From Epiperipatus broadwayi (lineage: Eukaryota > Onychophora > Udeonychophora > Euonychophora > Peripatidae): a DNA stretch of 64,000 nucleotides. Numbering within the stretch: the first letter of the stretch is position 1; each line of letters starts with the position of its first letter. The position numbers and the translations under genes were made by a program. Below, piece after piece: positions 26,983-37,570 of this stretch. The DNA is taken from assembly GCA_028023455.1 (NCBI GenBank), contig JAQFVV010006246.1, forward strand, positions 4,393,501 to 4,457,500, given 5' to 3'. The notes beneath the pieces were generated by a model. The model made no database searches. It saw only the letters and a program-made list of their open reading frames with translations, and had not been told where the DNA came from.

Positions 26983-27337
26983 TAAGTGTAATAACTAGGA
27001 AATTAATTGTAATTCAGCAGTCACATTTGGCATTATCAATGATTGTTTACTTTGTATATCAGCAAAATAAGTGAAAAGATTAAGATAAGTAGTTTAATAT
27101 AATTTCTTCAGAAATGCCCATTGCTTCATTTTATTGTAATTATCATTTTTAAAACATTAATATTTATGGCCTTTATAAAATAAAATATATTGCACTTCAT
27201 TCAAGATTTGAATGAAGGAATTAATCGATGGTTTACATTTATTTGCTAATTTATTTTAATGCTCTATTTCTCACATCTTTTTTATTCAAATCAATTCTCT
27301 CTTTTTTTTCACCTTTAATATTATTATTATTTTATAG

Positions 27338-27453
27338 TTTGTGGTGGAAAAATTACTGGCACTGCTGGAACACTTCAATACCCAAATGAAGAAGAAGAAA
27401 ATTATCCTCATGGAGCTAATTGTCTTTGGATAATTGAGACCTCACCTAACAAG
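27338..27453 (+). CDS. CUBN: Cubilin-like exon c: first part of CUB1
   Basis: Acceptor TTTATAG; donor GTAATG at 27454. Phase 1 in, phase 0 out; residues 108-146. It opens with I-C-G-G, the usual CUB start, then the insertion-bearing loop YPNEEEENYPHGANC and C-L-W, which supplies the second cysteine and the conserved aromatic residue. The exon stops after ETSPNK, well before the third cysteine. CUB1 is therefore divided at a different place from CUB2, CUB3 and CUB4, which are cut after the D/E-Y-L/V-E motif. At 116 nt this is the shortest coding exon in the window. Confidence 0.88.
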
Positions 27454-28575
27454 GTAATGTTAAAGGTCCATTTTTTTTAAATATATATTTTTAATATCAG
27501 TAAACCTTATACTGATCTGAAAAAAAAAAATTCAATACAAGTCAGCAAAGTACCTCGAAATAATTAAAAATTACATGTGAAAGAATAAACATGAAAATTC
27601 AGTGAGGCAAATAGATTACATGTAAATTTTATATAAGATTTTATAATGACTAGAAGATAATTTGCTATTTTTTATTCTGAGAAATGATTATTAACATTCA
27701 ATTTTATTTCTACACAAGTAAAAGTTAGGCAAAATAATTTTTAAATAGCCCATTGTAAAGTAAAAACCTCTCCAAAAGATTTTCTTCTATATGATGTTAC
27801 TCATCTGGTTAACATCTGCTACTTGTGAGAGAATATGTGTGTCATCCATGATTTACTTTAGCTAGTATTGTAATGTTACATGACTTTCTATTTTATTTAT
27901 AATTATGTATAATAAATTATAATCACTGTATATAGTATGTTATCTGACAAAATTATGAAATAAAGCATTGAATCTTAATTTCTTATTTATAAATGATGGC
28001 TTCTAGAATTTGAGACAACTGAATATGATCTTTCTTTGAAGGTTTCAGTAGTTGGCTCTTCTGCTCATTGTTTATTTTTCTGGATTTTTTTCATTACTAA
28101 TTAAATTGCAGGCATGCACATGCATATAGAGAGAAGAGAAATTTTTGTATTTATAGTCAGGTGCATCAGTTGTATATATATTTATTGAGGGACAAAATCA
28201 TAAGCCTGCCTGCCACATAAAACAATTTTTTAGATAGTCGTTATAATAAGCAAATATATTAGCAAATGTAATTCATTAAACAAAATATAAGTAAACATTT
28301 TATTTTATTGAATAGATCCTTTTAATGAAAGCTTTTAATACACTGACCATTTGATATTTACCAAAGTGATTATGCAAGACGGAAAAGCTACATGTATTAA
28401 CAAAGTAATTATTAAAAGTTTGACAATGGTAGAATAAAAGGGTTATATATTAGAGGAATGTTGTTTCATTTTCATTTATTTTTTTTATTTGCATAAATAT
28501 ATATATTTACTTTTATAAAATATATGTATATGAATAGATTCAAAAAAATATTTGTGTATTGTTTTATATTTTAAG
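27454..28575. other. Intron 3
   Basis: 1,122 nt, GT-AG, AT-rich, nothing else recognised. It separates the two parts of CUB1. Confidence 0.8.
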
Positions 28576-28813
28576 GTTATCAATATTATATTTGAAAAAT
28601 TCAATGTGGAACCTAATTTTAATTGTATTCATGATTATCTTCAAATTCAAGATGGCACATTATCAAGTTATCCTATTGGAAAATTTTGTGGTACAATACT
28701 TCCTCGTGGTGGGAATATCACTAGTGCACATAATAAACTATATTTACAATTTATATCTGATTATTCTATCAGTGACTCTGGATTTAAATTTCATTGGTTG
28801 GCTGTTGATCCAG
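28576..28813 (+). CDS. CUBN: Cubilin-like exon d: remainder of CUB1
   Basis: Acceptor TTTTAAG; donor GTAAGT at 28814. Phase 0 in, phase 1 out; residues 147-225. It holds the rest of CUB1: FEKFNVEPNFNC, H-D-Y-L-Q, KFCGT (fourth cysteine) and SDYSISDSGFKFHW. The three acidic ligands of calcium-binding CUB domains are present: Glu five residues before the third Cys, Asp of the D-Y-L motif, and Asp of the S-D-x-S loop. Such sites commonly bind a basic ligand residue, so CUB1 is predicted to be a competent calcium-dependent module. An open reading in the +2 frame over the same bases is a shadow. Confidence 0.9.
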
Positions 28814-29085
28814 GTAAGTAAGGAATTACAATCAATGTCATTTTAAATGCTTGATGTAAAAGTTAATACTTTATTTTTGACTTTTTATTGTTATAATATT
28901 TTTATTATTGTTATCAAATATTTTTTTAAAATTTTTTTCCAAAAAAGTAATGAACTCAGCTAAGCATTAAGAAATTCATATAATTCAAGTCAGAGCCAGT
29001 CCAAGAAAAATGGAACCCCAGAGCAATGTATTCATGGGGGGAGGGAGGTCTTTTATTCATGATAAAAATACACTTAGAAATTTTG

Positions 29086-29345
29086 AAATTAAATTGAGAG
29101 ACTGGAAATCTCTTTGTGCTCATTATAATGCTTATCTGACAGCCAATCAGATGTTATGATGGCTGTCCAAATGACGATCAAACCGTAAACATAAGACAAA
29201 GAATTACGAGAAAAGGATGCCTGTAAATTCTTTGTCTTGTGTTTATGGTTTGATCTTCATTTGGACAGCCATCATAACATCTGATTGGCTGTCAGATAAG
29301 CATTATAACAAGTGCAAAGAGATTTCCAGTCTCACAATTTAATTT
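29086..29345. mobile_element. Palindromic MITE with about 120 bp arms
   Basis: Left arm about 29086-29205, short centre, right arm about 29225-29345. The arms share ACTGGAAATCTCTTTG, TAATGCTTATCTGACAGCC, AATCAGATGTTATGATGG, CTGTCCAAATGA and GACAAAGAATT, with only a few mismatches. No coding capacity. The good arm match suggests a fairly recent insertion or ongoing arm homogenisation. Confidence 0.8.
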
Positions 29346-30539
29346 CAATTTCAACTATCTGCGCTTCATAAATTAAAATGTTATTTAGAAATTTCAAAAA
29401 TCTTATTTGCAGATATAGATATATTGTTTTGCAATTATTATAAATCAAGTCAAGTAAATAAAATATAATTTTTTGAGTTAGATATATTTTATTTACTCTA
29501 AATAAAATTTCATAAATTAATATAATATATAAAATTACTTATTTTTGATTATTTATAAATACCGTTTGGTGCAATTTTTTTAAATGAATATTTGGGGAAA
29601 AATAAAATACATATAATGTTATATTGCAAATCTGTTAATAACACCACTGTAGATTTTTTTCTTGTGAATTCTGATTGCTAATGATGAAAATCATTCTTGA
29701 CGGATGCTGATTTCACATTAACATGACTCCAGAACATTGTGAAATTTTAAATATACATATTATTATATGTAGCTGAAAGTTTCTGTGATTGTATTTTTTT
29801 TATGATAAGATTTTCAAATTACAGAATTTTTTTGGGAGGGGAAATTAATCAGAAATGTAATTCCATTTAACTAGTAATAAAACATTTTATTTTTTGATCA
29901 TGCAGGCATAGGGCTTGATGAATGTGAGACCTAGTGCAATCACACCATTCACTCATTCTCAGTCCCAGCTCGAATTTACAAAGTTTAAATGAATGTATTC
30001 ACTCAGATTGTAGTAACAAGGAAGTAATAGTTATTATGACAACCAATAACAAAAGATATTTATTAGATAACCAATAACAAAATAATGTATCAATTAATCT
30101 AAAAATTAAACATGGTTTATGATAAGTAAGTAACTAATACACCTTCCAGAAAATTTCTCTTTGTATGCAACACATTCTGGAAGACATATTATTATGTCAC
30201 AGAAATTATAATATTTAATCATATATGGCATCATAATTCTGATGATTAGATGTTCAGTGTTAATAAAATACAAAAGTAATGGGCATCCTCTATACATGCT
30301 AAACAGTAAAAACATTTTGATGGGCCCAGAATCCTGCATATTAAATTAAGAAAAGTTAATTATGGTCTTTGCCTTGGACTTATTTAGAATAAATGAACTA
30401 ATATATTGATGCAATCTATTGAATTACATAAACGCTTTAAAATGTAAAAATATATTTGTTTGTATATAATACCCAGAACAAAGATTTTTTTCTCTACTAA
30501 CTACTGTTTATTTTACTAATTTTGTTTTATCCTTTATTG
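29346..30539. other. Intron 4, AT-rich part
   Basis: No gene or defined repeat recognised; the antisense open frame 30106-30339 has no domain. Confidence 0.4.
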
Positions 30540-30547
30540 CTTTACAT

Positions 30548-30998
30548 CAGGAGTGGGTAATTGTTTTGGCTCAGGGACTACAGAGGTTGGTGGAGGGCCA
30601 TATCAGGGGCCAGGTTAGCGGATGGCTGCACCTGTTTTTGACACAACCCACTGCTTTATTCCCTGTATTACCAAAGAAATATTTGTTTGTTCATTCTTCA
30701 TTAAACACATGACATTCATCACCGATTTTACATTTTTTTGGAAGGTTCATGATTTCACTAAAGTTGGAAATGTATATATTTGCTAATGCAAAGACAAAAT
30801 TGAAATTAACCAGATCAACTGCAAAAGCACTGCACATCGTATCTACACTGTGCATATGTATTGACATGGTCATCCTAATGGAAAATACGAAATGAATCTT
30901 TGGTCATGCATGGGAAAGAAATCTCAGTTCAAGACAGATTTTTCTGATTGTCTTGGCGGGCCGCATGTGGCCCTCAGGCCACTATTTTTTCACCCCTG
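30548..30998 (-). mobile_element. 451 bp internally deleted hAT element with 8 bp target duplication
   Basis: The ends are CAGGAGTGGGTAATTG and a right end of CACCCCTG type, with GGCGGGCCGCATGTGGCC just inside the right edge, a pattern well known from hAT elements. Perfect 8 bp target duplications CTTTACAT lie at 30540-30547 and 30999-31006. On the minus strand a remnant of the transposase N-terminus is readable: K-K-C-K-I-G-D-E-C-H-V-F-N-E-E, then a stop in place of Trp, then NKYFFGNTGNKAV. This resembles the start of GTF2IRD2/ZBED-like hAT transposases. The rest is deleted, so it needs a helper element to move. Confidence 0.85.
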
Positions 30999-33139
30999 CT
31001 TTACATAATTCATTAGCATCATTATGCCCCTATAAAACAGAACCAATCATATCTTCCCATCTTTTATTGAGAGTGATATACAGATAACCAGTTTTATCAA
31101 ATTACTAGTAAATTTACATCTGTTGGTTATTTAGCAACAGTAAATACAATTTAAAGCTCGGAGCATGATTATTAGTATTATATGTGGTAAATGATTACAT
31201 TTAAATAATATTAATGCTAAACTTTCTCAGTTCTTGAATTTGATTTTTCTGATTTCCTTATTAATTTTATAAAAAATTTTAATGAATTATTGGCTCATTC
31301 CATATTATACATATGAATAATATAGAATGTTTTTTATCACTTTCATTCAAAGTTCTCTGTCAAAAGATAAAAATCCCCATTACAAACCTGTCATTTTCCA
31401 AAAGCTGTCATTTATTTATTCAATTTTTAATTATAGGTAACTTATTCTTATATATAGCTAACTCATCACAGCTCTCAGTCTTTGTTTCACGTTGCATGAA
31501 AATCATTTATAATATATTGGTCTTTGTTTTTGTTTGCTAAAATTATATTAATCCTTATCATGAATGAATAATAATAAATATGCATGTCATAAAATAAATT
31601 GAACTTAACATAAATTTTGATTTAAGCAAAATATATTTATGTAAATTGGGAATTTTATTCATAGTTAAGATTGTCGATCAATTTCTCTTTTCTGTTTTTT
31701 CTCATACTTTTTGTTATGATTTCTTTCAATACATTTTTTTTAATTTCTCTGTCTTTAAATACATGTGCACCTAATCCAATTCCAATTTTTTTATAATTTC
31801 CTCAAAAAATGAGTCATATTTCTCTTGATTGTTCTTAATTTTTCCAAAATATTTGCCACTTTTCTAATATTTTTAAATGTTATACTCCAAGCAAATACAC
31901 TAGTTTTGAGATCCAACTTTAATGGGTCCCAGAATAATCTTTTAACATTAATAAAAGCCTATTTGAACATTGCAATTTCTTTGTTGTTACTTTTATATTG
32001 ATTATTCAACCTTTTTCCAAATATTTAAAAGCATTCATCCTATTTTGATTGCTTTTATTTTATTAATACTTATTTTTATCCCATTATATTTTTCTATTTC
32101 AATATATTCAACCATATTAATCCATTTCAAAATCAATAAAGTGTGTAATGATTTTAAAAATCTTTATGCATATTTTTATCTCTCTCTTCTAAATTCAAAC
32201 TGTTCATTAAATAAAAATATGTCTGTTCAATATTTATAAGAGTACTGTCTTGTTTTATTGAATTAGTGAAATCATAACTATCAAAGCAGAAGCTATTGTC
32301 GCATTTGCAAGTTCAAAATAATATGTGCCAATCTTTCTCATTCAATTTTACAACTTAATTGCAGAATCATTAATTTTTATGCAGTTCTTAATTCTTAGTT
32401 TTTCATTAAATCATTCATTACATATACACTTCCACTTTTTTACTGGTTTGCCATGTTTTCTTCAATTGCTAATTTATTTCTGGTGCACTGCTTTTTTTAT
32501 TCACACTTCAGTGTGTATTTTTTTGTAGTTTTTCTTTTTTTACTGCTTTTCCTCTTCTAGTCACTCTTATCTGTGGTATATTTACTTGTAATCTTTTTTA
32601 TTTTTATTTTTTGAGATCGATCACTAAGCACCTTGGGAAATGCTTATTCTGATTCTTATTAAATATTTTTTATTATTCAGTGAGATAAATCATGTAGAAA
32701 AAATAATTATGCATAAAAATTTAATTTGACCAGTGAAATCTCGTATAATTCAAATTGGATCTGATAAGTATATATATAAATAAAAATGAATACAATTACT
32801 TCTCTACACAGCTGTTTTAATATTTCAATTAGAATACTGGCTTCACCAGAAATTTGGCAGTGAATGTTTTCATTAGCAAAAAATGTTTTATAAATCAGGT
32901 TTTTGGTAGCAACCTTGTTTAATAACATAAAATTAATATTGTTATTTCACCAAGGTAATACTTATCCTCAACGGGATGAAACAAGCAATAATAGTTGCAT
33001 CATTATTACAGAGATAATTGTGTTATGTAGTTATTGAATTTTTATTATTTCACCATGTTAATTTATATAATTTGTTTTTAAAAATATTTCTATAGATTCC
33101 CTAAATATTCTTAGATAATGTTATTTGAAAAATTTATAT
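30999..33139. other. Intron 4, T-rich stretch with possible decayed antisense coding sequence
   Basis: Between about 31660 and 32600 the + strand is strongly T-rich and A/C-poor, unlike its flanks. The minus strand holds protein-like runs, for example DSTLINIEQTYFYLMNSLNL near 32200, among many stops. I could not assign a family. Plus-strand open frames here (31313-31540, 31970-32239, 32325-32528) are probably shadows of this. Confidence 0.3.
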
Positions 33140-33752
33140 TATGGCCAGTGTCTAAAGCATGGAGAGCAAATGCCAAGTTTTTTCACTTTTTTAATGTGCT
33201 CATTTCTTTTAGCACTTATATATTGATTGCTTCTTACTATGTATGAGGTTTGGCACATGCTACATGGGATTTTATAGACTCCTTGAGCTTCCAAAATGAT
33301 TAAGTTTTTGGGTTTGATCAGAATGCTATTAATCTTTTGTTTAATAGAGAATGATTTTATTTCATATCATCTCAATATCCTTCCATTCTCATCTGTGGTT
33401 TATTTTATGTAAGGAATGCAAACTTCAATAGAAAAAAATTTTGGGGAAGGGCAGATTTTGACTTGTATATTGCTGTATTTATAGTGATGGTATTATAGTT
33501 TGCATTCCTTATTTAAAAGTAACTGCAGATAAGATTAGAAGCATACTGAGATGTTACAATATAAAAACAAAATTCTTTACTGAACCCAATCTAAAGATGT
33601 AATTTTTTTCAAATCTCACAGGAAGTTATAATATCCCATGTGATTTGTGCCCAATCACAATACATAGGTCTAGAAGAGATTAGCATAATAATGCAGTGAA
33701 AAAATTCAATATCTTCAGCACTTTTCATGTTTTAGACACTGGCTATCACGTA
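33140..33752. mobile_element. Diverged palindromic (foldback) repeat
   Basis: Outer arms: GCCAGTGTCTAAAGCATG near 33145 and its near-complement near 33730. Middle: GGCACATGCTACATGGGA on the left against TCCCATGTGATTTGTGCC on the right. Inner: AAGGAATGCAAACT near 33413 and AGTTTGCATTCCTT near 33500. The arms are more diverged than in the other foldbacks here, so it is older. Non-coding. Confidence 0.6.
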
Positions 33753-34015
33753 GATTTCTCATATTAAAATCAACCATTATCAAAGAGGCTATAAAAATAG
33801 TTTAAAAAATGAATTGCATTAACAAATGTAATGAAACAAATTTATTAACTAAATGGATTTCCTCATGGAAATGAATTAAAATTAAAACATCAGTATTTTT
33901 ATTGAATTTTATTTTATTAATCATGGTTGCTCCTGAAAACTTGAACATGATTTATAAGTATACATGTGTATTTTTTTTACTCTAATGTTAGTTTTAAATT
34001 TTTTATATGATTTAG

Positions 34016-34200
34016 TATGTGGTGGACATTATGCTAATGTTACTTTTGGAGCAATCACATCACCAGGTTATCCTGGAAATTATCCTCATAACAGGGATTG
34101 TGTTTGGACAATAAGTGCGCCACTTGGTAATAGAATTCAGTTTGCATTTGGAAGTCTTAAGCTAGAACAACATAACAATTGTAGTTTTGACTATTTGGAG
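34016..34200 (+). CDS. CUBN: Cubilin-like exon e: first half of CUB2
   Basis: Acceptor ATTTAG; donor GTGAGA at 34201. Phase 1 in, phase 0 out; residues 226-287. It carries V-C-G-G, the motif ITSPGYPGNYPHNRDCVW (the classic CUB S-P-x-Y-P-x-x-Y-P core), and LKLEQHNNCSFDYLE. The calcium-site Glu is present five residues before the third cysteine, and Asp is present in F-D-Y-L-E. The split just after D-Y-L-E is the intron position reused in CUB3 and CUB4. Confidence 0.92.
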
Positions 34201-35143
34201 GTGAGAGAATAGTTTGAAATATCAGAATGTAATTTTTATTTACTTATTGTACTTTATTCTTATATTCACACAACTAAATGCCCCACATATAGAAACAAAG
34301 ATAAAATCTCGTAGTCATTTTGATGATATATTAGTCTTATTACAGTAACTTGTTGAATTACTAAATTATTTATAAAAATTAAATTTCTTTAAAATTTTTT
34401 GTTTATTCAGTATTATATTTTGCTGAAAGAAACATCAGGAACACTAAAGATTTAAGAACCATTATGGTTTTCTTATATTAATTTATAAGGGATTAAATTG
34501 AATATTTTAACCATCTCTTTTACTTTGCAATTGTTTTTGATATTCAAAGTATTAGATTATTGCACAATTTACTTTGGTAATATTTTCTAATTTTATCAAC
34601 ATATAACTTATTTATAATTCAAATTTATATATTTATGCCAAGTATTAACAACTGCTTTTAAATTTTAGGAATAATTCCAAAACTTACATTTTTTTTTTAA
34701 TTTTGAAGCATTGAAATTAATGGTTTTATTTTTATTTCTGCAAAGAATTAAATTAAAATTTTGCCTTGGACAAGATATCATGTATAATGTGGCATTTTCA
34801 TGTCTGTCAATTAAAGAAACATTTTTGGGGGGAATACACATATTTCCTTACTACCAAGTGTCAATGTAAATAATTCCTTTTTTTAAAGAAGGCAAATTTT
34901 TTTAAAAATTTATATCACAATTATAGGCCATTCATTTTTCCAAAGATATTAAAATATATAGATTTTATTATAGTTTGTTTTTTTTTAATTTAAAACAGAT
35001 TATTTACAAATGACTTTATGTGATAACATTATTTAATGATCAAATTTTATTATTCAGAATTATTTTTTTATATAAGATCTTTAATATTTTTATAAAAGTG
35101 ATTAAACAAAGCTTTTATTTAATGCAATTTGTCTACTCTTAGC
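34201..35143. other. Intron 5, left part
   Basis: AT-rich, no feature recognised. Confidence 0.45.
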
Positions 35144-35705
35144 TGATATGTTGGACTATTTCCATCATCTATGAGTGAATGTTGAATGTATAGAAAATTT
35201 TAAACTTTATATAAATTTTTCACATACAAACAACTTGTTAGTAGTAATATACAAATAGACAACACAGATTAGGAATTACACAACTTTTTGAGTGATATTA
35301 TTCTCTATCTTTTTCAGGTGTTGCTGGCCTATATGCAAAGTGACATTATTCACTTAGAAGTTGAACATGCACCTTTAGATTTCTGAATATCGAATTTAAG
35401 GCAAATGCTCTAACCAACTGGACCAAATAGCCCAGTTGGTTAGAGTGTTTGCCTTAAATTCGATATTCAAGAATCTAAAGATGTGAGTTCAACTTCTAAG
35501 TGAATATTGTCACTGTGCCTATAGGCCAGCAACACCTGAAGAAGAGTGAAGAATAATACTCAAAACATTGTGTTATTGCTAACCTGAGTTGTCTATTTGT
35601 GTGTTATTATTAACAAATTGTTTGTATTTGGAAAGTTTAAATAGTTTAAAATTTTCTATACATTCAACATTCACTCATAGATGATGGAAATAGTCCAACA
35701 TATCA
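35144..35705. mobile_element. Giant foldback (family F) with tRNA-like A and B boxes in its arms
   Basis: Left arm about 35144-35421, 10 nt centre, right arm about 35432-35705; arm identity is high. Reading outward from the centre on the + strand: TAGCCCAGTTGG (35428-35439), a perfect match to the tRNA A-box consensus TRGCNNAGYNGG, then GAGTTCAACTTC (35485-35496), close to a B box, at SINE-like spacing. At 35536-35566 comes a hammerhead-like block (CTGAAGA, A, GAGT...ACTC, AAAAC). The left arm carries the same signals on the other strand. The unit looks like a tRNA-derived SINE inserted as, or turned into, an inverted dimer. Confidence 0.7.
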
Positions 35706-35799
35706 CATCTAAAAATATACCATCATCATCACAAACCTTCAGAAAAATTATCTACTCTACTTTGAATATTTTTTTAGCAAAAAACTTTATTGTATATAT

Positions 35800-36180
35800 A
35801 ATCTTATGTTTTGACTGTCCTGCAATCTTCTTCAGAGCTATGACAATGAACAAAATAAAATAGATAACTACATAAATAATATAAAAATAAAGTTAATAAA
35901 ATAATAAAAAAAGTATCAAATATAAGAAAACATAATAAAACTGCATAATAAAATTGATATAAAAATAATCAAACCCAAATAAAATAAGCCAGAAATATGC
36001 CAGGAATACACATATATAATTTATATTGTATATTTATTTTATATCACTTGGGATTATTTTATTTGGGTTTAATTATATTTATATCAGTTTTATTATATTT
36101 TGTTATATTTGATGTTTTTTTATTATTTTATTTTTGTTTATGTTTTTTAGAAATATTGTTCCATAAAAGCTAATAAACTG
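35800..36180 (-). mobile_element. Penelope-like terminal fragment with palindromic AT-rich arms
   Basis: At 35808-35835 (minus strand) stands the block CTGAAGA-A-GATTG-CAGGA-CAGTC-AAAAC. It shares the loop CAGGA and the stem strand CAGTC with the Penelope-associated block at 56356-56383. It is followed by a long AT-rich inverted repeat, about 35878-35990 against 36050-36150 (CAAACCCAAATAAAATAA on the left, TTATTTGGGTTTAATT on the right). No coding remnant. Likely an end fragment of a Penelope-like element. Confidence 0.45.
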
Positions 36181-36872
36181 CATTGTTCATTGTAACAGCC
36201 CTCTTCTAGATGTTAATATATTGTATCAGTTACAAAGTGAGATTTATAATTGACCACAAATGTGGCTAGATAGTCATTACTTTTAGGTATCAGTTTTAAT
36301 AATAACGATTATAAAAAAATAGGTAGACAAGTAAGCTTAACCAAAAAAGATTTTTATATTGGAATGAATATTTTATCGTAATTAATAAAATTAGTTTTAA
36401 AAAAAAAATCAATATAGTTTATTTTTAATCAATGACAGTTTAAATTAAAATGTGCTTTTGTTTTACATTTATTATTAGCTGCTAGTAAAAACTCATTTGC
36501 AGCCATGTTATGAATAAAAATAAGTATAAAATGATTATTATGGCCCAATGCAGCTAATTTCACTGAGTGTGTATCATTTACCCTGGATCAATGTAACCTG
36601 GATTAATTATTTTTTTTAGTCTGATATGTAATTAAACTTGAATTGCCATTTTTGAAAAAAGCTTTCAAATAATTGTTAACAGAAAGAAATCGCTTACAGA
36701 ATATTTGTTTTTGGTGAGGTGAAGAAATATGATTTAAGGAAATAAGATCTGAATAAAATAAAACTTGAAGCAGCTAAAGAGCTAAAAAAAGTTATAATGT
36801 TTCTACATTCTCAAGGATGGATTTTCAGTGTCTTAAATACTAGAATAGATTCCATAATGTAAAACAAATAAA

Positions 36873-37373
36873 ATTAAAATAGGCAAAACTCTCTGTACGT
36901 ATTGCCACTCAGTGCAAGCCAAAGTGATCAATGGATGCCAAAAATCTTGTGCATAAAATCCCCATCTAGTGTCCACTAATCCAATATCCTCAGATTAGTT
37001 TCTGGATGTGGCCTTCAGTGAGGAGCCTTGTATCTGAGAGCACTGCACCTTGATTTTAGGATCTCAAGTTTCTGGCTCATGGCCTTCATCAGTGAAGAAC
37101 CTTGGATCTGAGAGCACTGCACCTTGACCTTAGAATTTAATGCAACTCTCCAGTAGCACCTTTTGTTTCTTCTTAATTATAAAACTATGAGTCTTAAATT
37201 GAAAACAGTATAATATTTTCAATCCAAGCTCATCAGCTGAATCCGAGAGCACTGCACATTGATCTTAGGATTTAATGTAACTCCCCAGCAGCTACCTTTT
37301 ATCTCTTCTTAACTATGAGTCTTAAATTGAAAACACTAATATTTTCAATCCAAGCTCATTAGCTTATATAGTC
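36873..37373 (+). repeat. Repeat family P, copy nested in Q, with an 11 bp target duplication
   Basis: Flanked by AAACAAATAAA at 36862-36872 and 37374-37384, a duplicated piece of Q. It starts TAGGCAAAACTCTCTGTACG and contains ATTGCCACTCAGTGCAAGCC, then CTTATGCATAAAATCCC-type sequence, and an internal tandem of about three units around GAGAGCACTGCACCTTGA (37035-37265). The last unit, ending TTTTCAATCCAAGCTCAT, is duplicated. Non-coding. An 11 bp duplication is longer than most DNA transposons make and fits a retroposed element better. Confidence 0.65.
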
Positions 37374-37570
37374 AAACAAATAAAGAAAAATATTAAGCTT
37401 AACAAAAAGAGAATTTTAAACTGGAGACTTTGATGAAACTTTTAATATTTAAAATGTAATGATGTTTAAAAATTTTATGTCTTATTGTATATATATATTA
37501 TTGTATTTTTTTTTTGTTAGTTACTAATCTATCTTTTGTTTTTCTTTTTATAAGTTCTTATCATTTAAAT

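Noticed and set aside
28559-28846. 95-codon frame overlapping the CUB1 exon
   Set aside because: Out of frame with the phase-matched CUB1 coding sequence; crosses the donor site.
35424-35500. Functional tRNA gene
   Set aside because: A and B boxes are present but no acceptor stem or proper anticodon arm forms; it is duplicated in inverted orientation, so a SINE-like head is likelier.
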